Assembly: GCF_000208745.1 (NCBI RefSeq) | Contig: NC_030852.1 | Location: forward strand, 31,946,969-32,010,968 | DNA length: 64,000 bases | From: Theobroma cacao | Lineage: Eukaryota > Streptophyta > Magnoliopsida > Malvales > Malvaceae | Direction: 5' to 3' | In this document: positions 32,440-45,300 of the stretch, one piece after another | Layout of the letters: each line of letters starts with the position of its first letter | How positions within the stretch are numbered: the stretch's first letter is position 1 | The notes under the pieces: model-generated | Told to the model about the DNA's origin: nothing | Databases searched by the model: none | Seen by the model: only the letters and a program-made list of their open reading frames with translations | Made by a program: the position numbers and the translations under genes

Positions 32440-32530
32440 ATTAGGAACTTTCTGACGTTTATTCCCCAACCATGAACGTCAAAAAGTAAGCCCACTAGTT
32501 TTCTGACGTTTATTCCCCAACCAAACGTGC
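32440..32530. repeat. short direct repeat
   Basis: 'tttctgacgtttattcccca' followed by 'acca' occurs twice, about 54 bp apart. Confidence 0.7.
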
Positions 32531-35500
32531 TCCCTAACCCTAATTCTTTGTCATTAACTTGTTTTATTAGATTTTTATGTAATTAGAGTGTGAATTTATT
32601 AGAGTTGGTTTCCATAAAAATATGATATTATAGTTCGCAATATAATTTAACAAAATAAGTTAAACTTCAATTTTATATGTGAGTACAATAGTGTAATTGT
32701 ATGTATATGATGCGATTGGAGATATATGCTTTCTCTTGTCTATAAAACATTAAAAATGTCATTTATCGAAAAGTTATAAATTAGGAAAAACAAAATTTTT
32801 ATTGCGTTGAATCCGGACACTTCGTTCGGCTAACGGTATATCCGTTGTTAGAATTTAGATCGACTAAATAGTTTGCTTTGTTTATATATAAATTGCAACT
32901 CTTTCACCACGAAGGAAGGCAAAACTTAAATGTTAGAGCTTAGCTTTGTAAAAGTATCCTTGGTGAAATATAAGCTATTCTTTTCTAAGTTTTCTCTTTT
33001 CGATTACTCTTTCCTTCTAGTACTAGTCTTAGTATGACAATATTGTTTATACTTAATAAATAATGACATATATTCTGCAGTTGTCATTCTGGTATAACTT
33101 TTATATTAAAAACGTTATAAAATTGATTACAAACCACAATATCATTACAGAAAAAATACTGTAGCAAGATTTACCGTAACAGGTTATTGTAGAACAATGA
33201 CATGGTTTTATAAAAGTCCGATCTGGATTATACTGTGTTGTTGAGAGGATGTTTAAAAATTAAAAATCGATTAAATTACCTTGACCTAAACTTAGTGCTA
33301 CAGACTACTAGTTTATATGGTGTCCCTTGATTAATTAGGCTTATGTGATTTAGATTCAATTATAAAAAGAAAAAAAAAAAGGAACTCTTGAATCAAATAT
33401 AAATTAATTAGATATAAAAGGTATAATATTTAACCCCTTTCGTCCACCGTGATGATGAATAGATAATCTTACTTTATAAAGGAACAAGTTTTCATGACGA
33501 TACAGAGGGCAATGATGCAGCACTACGTCAGCAAAAGCAAGGCCCCTTGATAATCCTTTTTTAATGCTAGAAAATATATAGTTACAATATTAATCTATTA
33601 TTAAAGTTGGGTCATGCAAAACTCTTGGTATGCATTTGCATAGAAGATTAAATGTTTCCACTTTCCAGATGGTTAAAAGGATAAGGAGAGAATCTCCAAT
33701 GTAATATGGTTGAGTTGATGACGCCCAACACCAACGGGGGGCTGTCCTTTGTTTCAACTGTTATACCAGACAAAAAAACCCGAAAAGTTTGCTATAATGT
33801 TGTGATGAAGTCAACAATAATTAAGTTGCATGCATGCTTTTTTCTTGGACTATGGATGATGACTCCACAATAATGATTACGGCCCCACACGGTTTCCATT
33901 TTACACCTTGGAACCACATTGGATTTATCCTCGTCACACACCTCCACTCTAAAGATATACACGAGTCAGGTAAAGTTAATGAAGTAAAAAAGTTGGAATT
34001 GAATTTTTTTTTTATTTTTATGTAGAATTCGAGATTTGAAAATTAATCCTTGTCGGAAAAGATGAGAAAAATTATTTGTCGTGTTAAAGCCATGACATTA
34101 TGTTCATGATAAACTGGTCACCATAATCTTAAGTTTCATTATAATATGTAATGATGACATCAAAATTTTATGTTTAAGGGTAAAGATAATATCTAAAAAA
34201 CAATTATATTAAAAGTTTAATGTCTAACAAAACTATAAAGTAACTTAAATGAAAAAATTTTAAGTGAAAATTACACAAATAACTCTACCTGTTAAATATA
34301 AAATACAAATATATTTTTTGACAATTATTATTTGCTAAAATTGAGCATCTTTAGTTTTTAAGTTTACTAAAATTAATTATTAACTAATTACTGTAAGTGC
34401 ATCTCACCAAACAAAAAAATTGTTGTACGACAAAATTATAAAATTATAAAAATGACATATGCAATTTAATTAATAGTAATTAATCAATTAATAATCATAA
34501 AATTTATTTAATTTAAAATAAAAATATAAAAATTTAACTAAAAAAACTCAAAACCAAACTGTTGACATCTGAAAAGTAGTAAAGGATTAATGCTTAATTT
34601 TTTTTTGAAAGCCGGGCATTAATGCTTAATTATACAGTAACTCGCCTGACCAAATCCAACTGTTGACATATGATCCTGCCCCTCGTGGTCTACTCAAACA
34701 AACATGCATAAAAAAGATTAATTCCCATTAAAATTAGGGCTCCAAAATTAAAGCTTTCTTGTAGGCCTTAAAAAATCTGTTTTTTTTTTTATTTATATTT
34801 TTGTTGTTGATAATGAATTTTTGAAGTTATGGAAATCTCCATATACTATAGCTCACTCATAGCGAAGAGGATCGAACACAGGGTTGGGTTCAAAACCCAG
34901 GTTGAAAAGACAACTTAAGCGCTGCACTGAAACCCAAATCCCCAGAACCCCCACTGCAGTTTCACAAAGCTTCTTCTGCTAGTTTCCACGAAACTTCCAA
35001 TGTCAAAACATTGAAAGAGATATCTGCAAAGATACACTTTGTCATCTCTTCGGTTAAAATATTTCCTAATTTTCTGTATTCATACATTTTATTTAATATA
35101 CTCTATGTATTCAAAATTAAAATAATTTAATTTCTTAATTTAAAAATTATTTCAATTTAATTCCTCTCGATATTTAATTTTATCGTTTAAAAGGATGACA
35201 TTAACGCTGATGTAGCATATTTTGGTGACATGACATGTTATGCGGCACAGACATGATAATATGATAGTGTCACGTAACACTACTATGATGGCGTAGCAAT
35301 GTTGACATGTCGGTGTCACATGATAAATAAAAATTTTTTTTTAAAAAAATTTATATCACGTCATATGGATTAAACTAAACAAAAATATATAGTAAAAGAA
35401 CTAAATTAAATAAAATCGAGATGTTGACAAACTAAATTGAAATAATATTTAAAAATATAAATATTTAAGTAGATGATAACTATATTTATTAATAAGTCAA

Positions 35501-38500
35501 ATATTTAAATATAGAAGATTATGATGTTAAAAAATATATATAAATATTTTCTTACTTGATTATTTAATTTTAGAATATATATATATATATATATATTAAT
35601 TTATCTTCTTTGCAAAAATTAAGTTTGAATTCTCCTTCAATAAATAAATTTTAAAAAAAATTTCATATCTAAAGTCAAATTTATATGAATAACTTGTATT
35701 ATATTAGAATAAAATAATATAAAAATTAAATAAATTATTTTTTTATTTATAATAGTATTCAAATTTAAAATTTATTTGACTTAATTTTTAACTTGAGTTG
35801 AATTGAAATTAGCAAAAAAGTTGATTTAGTCTTTTCTTTTAAAAAATGAAAAAGGGATATGGAGTTAGTGATAATTATAAAAATAACATCTCGCTCTGAC
35901 TTGCTTAATTTGAACATAACAAATCTCTTATTACATCCATAGAATCTAAGCTATTTGATCTCTTAAATTATTTATTTATTTATATTTTTATTTTGTTTAA
36001 TATTTTAGGTTATATTTTTTAGGTTAAAATTTTCTTAATTAAAGACTGTATTTATGACTGACAGAGTTAAATATAATTATAAATATTTGTACTATTTTAT
36101 TTTACATTTTTTGTAGATCTAAATTAATAATTAAATTTAGTAGAATTTGATTATGGTATTTGAATTTAAATAAAATCATTTTATAAAAAACTTTGAATAA
36201 ATTTAAATAAAAGGTAAATCAGATAAGGATTGAATAATTCTAAAAGAATGGATATCTGTAAATTATAAAAGTTATAATTAAATCAACTTATTTTACTAAT
36301 TTGATATTAGTTCAAGTTAAAAATTAAGTTAAATAAATTTTAAATTTTTATACTATTATGAATCATAAAAATTATTTATTTTTTTATATTATTTTATTTC
36401 AACATAATTCAAATTATTCATCTAAATTTGATTTTAAATATAAAATTTTGCATTAAAAATTAAATTAAAATAATTTTTAAAATTAAAAAACTAAATTATT
36501 TTAATTTTTAATACAGACATCAAATTAAATAAAATATATAAATACAGATATTTCATGGGTATTTTGTCCCATCTGTTTTCTCTTTTTGTAAAACACGTGC
36601 ATGATATTTGTCTGTGCCGGCTTACGTGATGGGTGTACTCTGTGCAAATATTGTATGTTAGAGCCCTGAATGACTCGCTTGGGTTCCTTTAGGCTTGGTG
36701 AAAATTTTCTTCTAAGTTACGCCAACAATCGACATCGCCGATCGATCAAGCGCCCGTTTCGGCTACAAGACTTGTGAAAGTGAACTCCATATATACTCAG
36801 ATGTTTATGAAAAGTGATTCTCCATATGTGGATGTTTACTTCAACAGGTGTGTTTTTGCTCTTGAATTAATTACAAGGTGTTGCATTTTTCGTCCTGCAT
36901 CAACCTGGTCGGTGCATTAGACAACTTTTTGCACTCTGCTTGGTAGGCCTGAAAGGTTTCACCTAGGATATGTCAGCAGCAGCAGATCTCCTAGTCCAGA
37001 CTCAGAAAGAGGGCTGGCTGCATTTATCGAGAATCAGACCGTACGTCCACATAACTCGCTACCTGCCGTACATATCTATTGTAATTTCATTTTTTTGCTA
37101 ATGCTCTTAAGAGGTTTACGTTGTCTCTCAGGTTCTCTTGGTGACATTGATGACAGAATCTGTTCACCAAATTATGGCAGTGATTGAATGTCTCCTGTAA
37201 TAAATCTTACCCTCTGATCTTGTCTGACTATTAATTGTTTAAAAAAATATTGTAGGTTCGGGGGTAGCTCGTATTCATGTCTTCTCGAGGCTTAGGCAGG
37301 AGGGGCTTGGAAGGCTTTGCAACAGATCTGTAGGATAGTTAAAGAACATCAAAGAACCGTTCAAGAGAGACATTATTAAAGAATCTTTACGTTATTTTCT
37401 TGAGAAAAGCTGAGATATTGTGGATCAGTCTGTATATATATACCACCAGAATTATTTTACATGTTATGACAGTATTGTCATCTCCTTTTGCATCATATAT
37501 ATCCAAACCAATCGGATTGGGTGTAATTCAAGCATCAATTTGACACCAAACTTGTTGCCACTTGCCAGTTCCTTGTGCAGGTGCAGTTAGATTTTTCTTT
37601 CCCAGCATTTAGAGAATGAGGACCCTCCACAGTCGAATTCATGCCTGTGATCTTAAATGTTGATTGAACAGCACAGCACAATCCAATGCCTATGGACTTT
37701 TTTTCAAGATGGCCTTCTTAGTCGTCACCTTGGGCATGTTGTTCGAATTATGGATTAGCTCATGGGTTTGTACTTGTAATACGTGGCAAAGCTGTCCCCA
37801 GAACCAGGACCAGAGCCAGAAATTTTTGGTGTTTTATTACTTGGCTATGGTCCATACGGGGTCGTGCGCATCTGATGATGTTTCACGCTGGCAAGGGCAG
37901 AGAGCGAGCTAGGACAGTTTGTGGAGCTCAGATTGGGAATTAATGAGGCAAAATTCCAGGACAGGTCCACCTGCAAACAATTGTTTTCCGGGATGATGTT
38001 TTCGAAATAAAATTTTACATAACACTATGATCGAGTTGTTTACAACTTAGAAAAGTTCTAATTTCAAATCAACAAGTAAACCATTTTTCAAAAGAATTTA
38101 CTCTCAAAAGGAGCCCACAACACCACCAAAGGAGATCAATTACACCAAAAGGTGGCATATGTCACACATCCCAAATTTGTAGTTATGCTACAACAGGGCC
38201 AGCCGACCTGGTTGTTGGAAGTCGCTGTACCTCCACTTTCTGAATCTCTCCCTTACTCCACCCCACCCCACCCCACAACCTATCTGAAAATTTTATTTCC
38301 TCTAGACCTCCTTGTTTCTTAGAACCTTGTAATTACTAAGGTATTAAAGCTGGAATTCGAGCAATCCATCCGACTTAACACTAATCTACTGCTGAATTGA
38401 TATTACCTTGCTAAAAAACAATGATTAAAAATGGAGAACACCTGAAACGGTTAATTACAATGCCTATACAATCAACTAGCCATCCTAGTGAATATTTAGC

Positions 38501-38640
38501 TGCTATCCTTTGCAAACTTGATAGCTTTAGCCTTGCAACAAAATCTAACCATACTTTCTTCACATAAAGACGCTCAATGTCAACAAATCATGCAGAAATG
38601 CCTTTCAATCCAATGCATGAACATGCTAAACCGAGCACAT
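32531..38640. other. long intergenic stretch, mostly AT-rich
   Basis: No gene supported. The part at 33.7-34.0 kb is a duplicated block (see 30.2 kb). 34.0-36.6 kb is AT-rich with an AT run near 35575-35597. 36.6-37.9 kb has a more balanced composition and carries an 82-codon frame (37664-37912 +) with no family I recognise; it might be a decayed gene. Confidence 0.5.
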
Positions 38641-38652
38641 ACTCCCCCCCAA

Positions 38653-41317
38653 TCACGTGGCGACCTCATCTACTTCGGAATTAAAAACAAAGCTTGGAAA
38701 TGTTGTTGTTATATCCCTGCAGAATTCATATTACAAAATGGATGAGCTTCCAGATGAGTGAGGTTTCCAAGTAAAGCTTATCTTAACATTATTGATAGCA
38801 CATACCTAAGGTATGGGAGGGTCATGATTTTCAACAATGATGGATTACGGGAGACAAAGTTTTTCCATTCAGATATATCTATCTTTCCATCCTGATTAAT
38901 GTCGGCATCCAAGAATGTCTGTTCACAAAAATCCCCACGGCTCAGTAAAAAGTTGCAAAATAAAGTAAAATCCCACCAAAGAGTTACGAGACAAATATTT
39001 TATGACCTAAGACTACTAAAATATTCTGGTTCACCAGAAAGAGCCTGATGATTATATCACATGTATGGACAGATACTACTTAACACAATGCCAACATAAG
39101 CAACAATGAGAATAAAATGTAGGAACCTTTCCTTTGTTCTCACTCTAAATCTAAAACCTCACATGGGCAGTCACATGAAATACTCTAACTGGAGGTATTC
39201 GATTCAAGATATTGTTAAGAGTGTAATAATTCCAAGTAATCAGTAATTCAGGTAACTACTGATTCAAAAGGTTTGACAACTTTTCAACACTACTAAACAC
39301 TTACATTACGCAACCGTACCACAACAAGCTCTCACCTTATCAAGTATAGCCTCAATGGTTTCATCAGCTAACTTCATTTCAGATTCACATAAAAGTGCAA
39401 TCAACATTTGCTTGACCTGCCAAAATCACATAAGATAAAGTTGCCTGCAAGGAGGTTTGTGTAAAAAATGTAACTGAATCAAAATATAAATATAGATGAT
39501 ATGCAGCAATCTGTAATCTTTAAAACCTGTTTACTCAAAACAATGTAACTATATCAAAATATATATCCAGACGATACCATAATACATAAATAACAAAAGT
39601 ATCAGGCCCAACATACCTCATTCCGCTCAATAAAACCCGTTCCATCCATGTCATAAAGTTTAAATGCAACTGGAATATAAAACCATAAACTTAAAAATGA
39701 GGCAGAAGATTAACACATACAATTCAACATAATTATATTAATTGTCCACTTACAAGTTATCTTGTCCTCTTGTGAGACATTTGGATGGAAGACATTGAGT
39801 GCTCGAACAAAGTCACCAAAATCAATAACTCCCTTCTTCTTAGCGTCAAATAAATCAAAGATCTGCATGCATTAGAAGGTTGAGTAAATAAACTAATTCA
39901 AATCTTTAAAATGTTCCCCAGTACGCTCTGCACTATGTTGCGCAAGAAAACTAAAATACTTTGCCCCCAGGATATTAAAAAAGATAGAAAATGTTTTCAC
40001 TGATGCCATTAACATTCCCATAAAAGCCACCGTGTGGAACAATGATAAGTATTAGGATATGCAGTAAGCCAATGCCTACCCAAAAGAAAGAATATAATGA
40101 CCATAAAAAACAATGCTGGACATGGCTGGCACATGTCTAATGTTTTATTCATAACAAAACAGCATCATACCAGTACAAATGGTCAAAATAGAAGCAATTG
40201 TGAAATAGAATAATAGTAGCCAGATTTATTGAATCATACATGTATGATTGGTCTCAGAGACATCTCCCATAAAGCATTAGGAATTCTTACATAAAAGTTC
40301 TACAAGATAAATGTGATAAACAGGCCCTCAAAACGAACTTCAACTCTATAGATAATGATGCAGCCAGATGGCTCACCAGTAGCACTTCCAATGACCGTCA
40401 AACATAATTTAGATAAAACAAAATGAAACTTGAAGAAATATTGAATTTCTCAGAACAGTAAACGCAAAAATATATATTACCCGATTTGCAAAAATGTTTT
40501 CCTTCTTCCTATTCTTAAAAAGAGCTAACTGAAACTCTTCCTGCATACAACAGCAAAGTCAAATGGGCATTAAATTCTGCATACAAATTTTCAAATTTGA
40601 CATAAAAGAAACAATGAGAAAAAAATCCTCTAATGGTAAGGAAGCAGCTAGGAAGGAAGACAATCAAAAAGCAAAGTCATGAGAACCATGAACACATCAA
40701 AAAGTCAAACACAACATCAGATGTGATAATGCTAATTTCAAACCGCATTAAGGAAAAGTCAAAATCTGGTTGATACAAAGGAAGCACAGAATTATACCTT
40801 GCTAATCAGCCCATCATCAATCACAGAACTGCTGATGCTCTTGTATAGCTCAAAGAGTGCTTCAACTTCACTAACACTAACTGCAGATACAAGGAAAACC
40901 AAACAAGTAGTCAAATTTTCCATAAACATCAGCAAAAAAATAAGCAAGGTTAGCAAACTACATAATCTTCCCAAGCTGATTGACTAATCCAAATCTTTGA
41001 GGAAACAAAACTTCCCCAGACCATCAAAAAACAACAAACCAGGAGTAATTTACAAATTTTCCTTCTTAGTTGGATACAGAACCATGTTTCTTGACTAAAT
41101 GGTTGAAAACCCCGAGACAAATTGCATTGGTACAAACAAAAAAAAAAGGCTCAGAAAACATTGATGTTTCCTTAGATAACCAATCATACAATAGGATACA
41201 TGCAATGAACAAAAAGTGGTAATAATTTGCAAACTTACAAGCAGTTTGTGAAGCGAGAGTAATAGGGTCTTCGTGTCCGGGGTATTGTCTTGTTACTTTA
41301 GATTGAAAGCAGCCCAT
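38653..41317 (-). CDS. CBL1: calcineurin B-like calcium sensor (CBL1/CBL9 clade)
   Basis: Eight coding exons on the minus strand, all with GT-AG borders and matching phases: 41239-41317, 40798-40880, 40481-40540, 39754-39862, 39617-39669, 39336-39416, 38806-38918, 38653-38716. They total 642 nt and give 213 aa, the usual CBL1 length. The protein starts MGCFQSK, with Gly2 for N-myristoylation and Cys3 for palmitoylation as in CBL1/CBL9. EF-hand regions include [42 protein letters not shown] and [14 protein letters not shown]. It ends [18 protein letters not shown], carrying the FPSF motif whose Ser is phosphorylated by CIPK partners. Known family role: binding Ca2+ and recruiting CIPK kinases such as CIPK23 to the plasma membrane in salt, drought and K+ responses. 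The exact paralogue (CBL1 versus CBL9) cannot be settled here. Confidence 0.93.
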
Positions 41318-41320
41318 TTA

Positions 41321-41953
41321 CTGGAAAAAAAAAAAAAAACAAAGAGGCACTTGCTAGACTAAAGCGCCTAATTTTCTCTCTGCAAATCCATTTCAACCCT
41401 GCATAGTCATTCACAACATCAATTAGAAATCAAATACTAATCAGCTTTGAAATCAAAACAAAGTAATATATGAAACAAAGAGGAAAAAAAAAAAAGATGC
41501 AGGCTAAATCAACAGATCTCAGTCTAAAAAGAAAAGGTTCAACATAAAATCCAAAAAAAGAAAATTAACAGAAATTATAAATTGTTCTAACAATAAAAAT
41601 TTAGGGAAGGAATCAAAATTAAAGCCTTAAAAATCCTTTCCTTCGTAGCTGCGAAAGTAAATGCAATAGCCAATAAATTAAAATTGAAAACGTAGTGAAA
41701 TTAAACGAAAAAAAAATCAATCTATCAATCAAAATCCAAAACCTTATCCGCTTTTCTTTTTAATTAATTTCTCCCCCAAACAAACAGCTTTAAAAATCAC
41801 TTCTTAAGAAAACTCAAGCTTGAAACTTTTCTTTAAAAAAAAGAACGAAAAACGAAAAAAAATTGAAAAATAAATAAATAAATAAGACTTCAAATTCTAG
41901 AAAGTATAATTCAAAGGGGAAAAAAAAAAGAAGTAACGAATTCAAAACCTTAC
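41321..41953 (-). other. 5' UTR intron of the CBL gene
   Basis: A donor TCG|gtaagg at 41953 and an acceptor tttccag|TAAATGG at 41321 place an intron only three bases upstream of the start codon. The upstream leader exon would run from 41954 to about 42080. Poly-A/T-rich, as usual for plant introns. Confidence 0.65.
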
Positions 41954-42097
41954 CGACCGGAAATGTGGCCGGAAAAATCAAAATCCGTCGCTGAAAAGTA
42001 CGACAGGGGAAAAAAAGCTTCTAGAGAGAACGTCGAATTCCTTACTCTTGAAAAAAGAATGAAATAATCTGAAGAGAATGCGAGAAAAGCCGAGGGG

Positions 42098-42106
42098 GAT
42101 TATAAA
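42098..42106 (-). promoter_or_regulatory. TATA box of the CBL gene
   Basis: The minus strand reads gcctttataatcc, just upstream of the inferred leader exon. Confidence 0.5.
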
Positions 42107-42363
42107 GGCAGAGAAGGGTTTCTCGAGAGAGAAAAAGAAAATTGACCGCTTAATCCGACGGTTGAGATTAAGTTGATCTGATCATAGAGGGAAAAGCCTG
42201 TTTTTACGCTGTTTTTTTTTTTTATTATTAAATTTTCAGCTTTCTTTTCGCTTGTCTGAAAGGGAAGCAGCGAAGTTGGAAACGCCAAAACGGACTGGAC
42301 TTCGACGAGTTAAAGGACCGGGTGTTAGAGAGGCCAACAAATAGGACTCGAACGCGAGTAACT

Positions 42364-42371
42364 GCACGTGC
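42364..42371. promoter_or_regulatory. G-box (GCACGTGC) upstream of CBL
   Basis: Palindromic CACGTG core about 260 bp upstream of the TATA box, a possible bZIP or bHLH site. Confidence 0.35.
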
Positions 42372-42399
42372 CGTTGACGCGAGTGGTTGAATTATTTAC

Positions 42400-45300
42400 T
42401 TTACGCGTTAAGAGAATTTGGAATATTCCCTGTTAAGGATGTGGGTAAATAATTTTTTATCGCAGGGTAAGGAGTTACTGACAGTAATTATCGGTTGATT
42501 AATACTACTTACTTCTGTTAATCAGTTCATTAGTTTATCTCTAAACAGCAAATACACATGTTATACTTATCTTCATTTTCTTTTCCTACTAATTTTTTTT
42601 ATAATGCTAATAAACATGGGAACAAATTTGAACGTAGAAAATTCAACCATTAACCTATGCACTATTTTATTTTTTGTTGGTTTAGGATCAATGCTAAATT
42701 TAGTTGAATTTTTAAAAATGAGAAAAGATTGAAAAGTGTATGTTTTTTTTTTTTTTGAAAAATGGTACATTATCTATATAGTTCAAATTTAACTTCTTTC
42801 ACTTAATGATTTTAAGTTCATGTCACACCATCTGTGAGTTTATTTTGTTATTCAATTTTATATTGAATTTTTTTTTTTACAGTTATGCAATAAATTAGTT
42901 ATGTTTTAGTTTTATCTTCTTCTATGTATAGTTATATATGTTAAGGATTGTTTGTTTGTGGTTATGATTTAATTTTGTACATATATTCTCATTATAAATA
43001 AAATTATTATAAGAAGCAATGTTTAGAAGGCAATCATTAGGTTTAAAATTAAGCAAAAATCTCACTTGTTGTCTAGTCATGTTCATTATAGGAAAAGAAA
43101 GGTCATATTAAAACTCAGATTCAAAATTGTTGGCTTTCTTTGTTTAGTGTAAGCCAAATTGGAAATGGCTATTGCTAGGGAAACCAAATAAAATTGGGTA
43201 ATTGGTAAAATTGAAAAATAAAAAGGAAGTTAGGAGTTGAAGATTATTTTCTTGCTTGAGTAGAGGAAAATATATTTGGGTGGTCATGATTATAGGTAAA
43301 TGTCACTTACTTTATTAAGAAGGTAAAGAAGAAAGTATCCTAAGATTGATCTGTCACTTATTTTGCTTGATATTAGTAATAGTCCAAGTATTTCCTTCTA
43401 ACTTTAATTATTTTCTTCATGACCATCCATTTGTCCATTTCAATTTAAAAATGAATGGATAAGGATAGACATGAGAGACTAAAATTGAGTTAAGTATTAT
43501 TACTATTTAACTGTTACAAATGTTTCAAATTTCTAATCCTAACTCCAGAATCAAGTACCTTTCAATTTAGATTTTGGGGGTTTTATATCCTTTCAATGTT
43601 TACCAATAACACAATTGGTTGGTTTATGGCTACCCAAAATATTTAGAAGTTACATTTCTTAGGCCTTTTCACTATTGCATTTTATGCATTGGTTGGATTT
43701 TTTAGGTTAATTTCTTTCTCATTTGCTATAGATTTTTTTTTCTACTTAATTGACCTGTAAACTTAAACCCAAACCCAAAATCAACTAAAATGAGATACCT
43801 TGCAGTCCAATCAGAATATGCTACATTTTTCCTTGTGGTTGTTGAGTTTGCTCTGGACTAGAAGCAGATGGTTTTGTCCCCAACAGGATGGAGGTATCAA
43901 CTTTTGAGGGTTGTCCCTAGCGAAAGATTGCTACGGCTTAATTAGCCCCCTAGGATAGGGCAAATAACTGAAAACAAAGCTGAAAGCAACGTAAACAAAC
44001 CTTAATGAAAACAATCTGTCACTTGAAAACAAAACAAAATGTCCTTTGCTAGTTAGCTGCCCTCGTTAAAATCATTTGTATTTCACGTCCATTTCAAGGG
44101 AAATATTGGAACTTTGATTGCAACCCCTGATTTGTCACTCACGTTTATGGAAACATTTTCATAAGCTCCATTGATTACACTTTAGTAATACTCCCAACAA
44201 ATCACATGACCCTGTTTGGGTTTTTTTATTGGTCTGTCTCTCCCACATCTTACCCTCCATGATTTATGAAATTAAGAGCAGGAATCAAGCCACATGTGGA
44301 ACAAGTTTGAGGGGAAGGGGGGGGGGGGGGGGAAAGGAAGTTTTGTTCGGATTATTTATGAAGAAAGAAACCGACAACTATGATCACTTTATTCTTTTAC
44401 ATTATTGTTGGTTTACTACTTGTTTTTGAGACAAACTTCGGAATCAAACAAAGAATAATGGAAAGGTTTAGTATTTGTCTCCTCAGGTTTATAGTATTGC
44501 ACCAGAGAACCGAAAAAAGCACTAAGTTGATTGCCATTGAAGTAAATAATTTTTTTCCAACGAAATATTCTTTTTTAACGTTTTGTCAAAAACCCAACGA
44601 AAATTCATTAAAATTTAGTAGAGGGAATCGTTTTAACGGATTAAAAAGTGAGCTAAAAACAAATCAAAGAGCTGTTTCGAGAATAATTATTAGCCTGACT
44701 ATTAAAGAAATAAAGAAAAAGAAAAGGAAATCGCTTCTCTCTTCTTTTTCATCGCCAGCCAAAGGAAACGATGACACCAACTAAAAAACAGACAACCTTT
44801 GGCAAGAAGCCTGTTCCTGCTAGCTAGTATTTGACACCACCAATCCCCAAATGGCTTTTCACGTTTTCTTAAATCCTTTCACGAGATGATGATCGCTGTG
44901 GCGGACGTCTCAACCAACCAGACGATGAGAATGTATTGCAATTGGAAACTGAAAATTCTACTAAATTTATATAGGTATAATGTTATAAATATCCATATTT
45001 GGTTATTTTTGTTATATAACGTCGTCTTTTAAGTTGAACCAAAAAAGATACCTTGATTTTTTTTTTTTAATTTTGTGAATTCTATACCTAAGAGGGGCGA
45101 ATAATAGTCGGTAAAGATCAATTCTGACAAAAATCTGAACTTTTTCGATGGAATATTTCATTTAAAAAACATGTTTTTTTAGGGTTTTTCGTGAATTATT
45201 TTTATTTTAAAAAATAAAAGAATTGACAGGCTGGTTTAATCAATTTATGTTACCTTTTCTTATTTCAAAAGAAATTATTAAAATGTTTTTAACGTTTAGC

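Noticed and set aside
43840..43960. Possible tRNA or small structured RNA
   Set aside because: No cloverleaf arms or A/B boxes could be placed by eye here or elsewhere in the window.
44380..44784. 134-codon plus-strand frame
   Set aside because: No recognisable domain, Lys/Asn-rich AT-driven composition, no splice or homology support.
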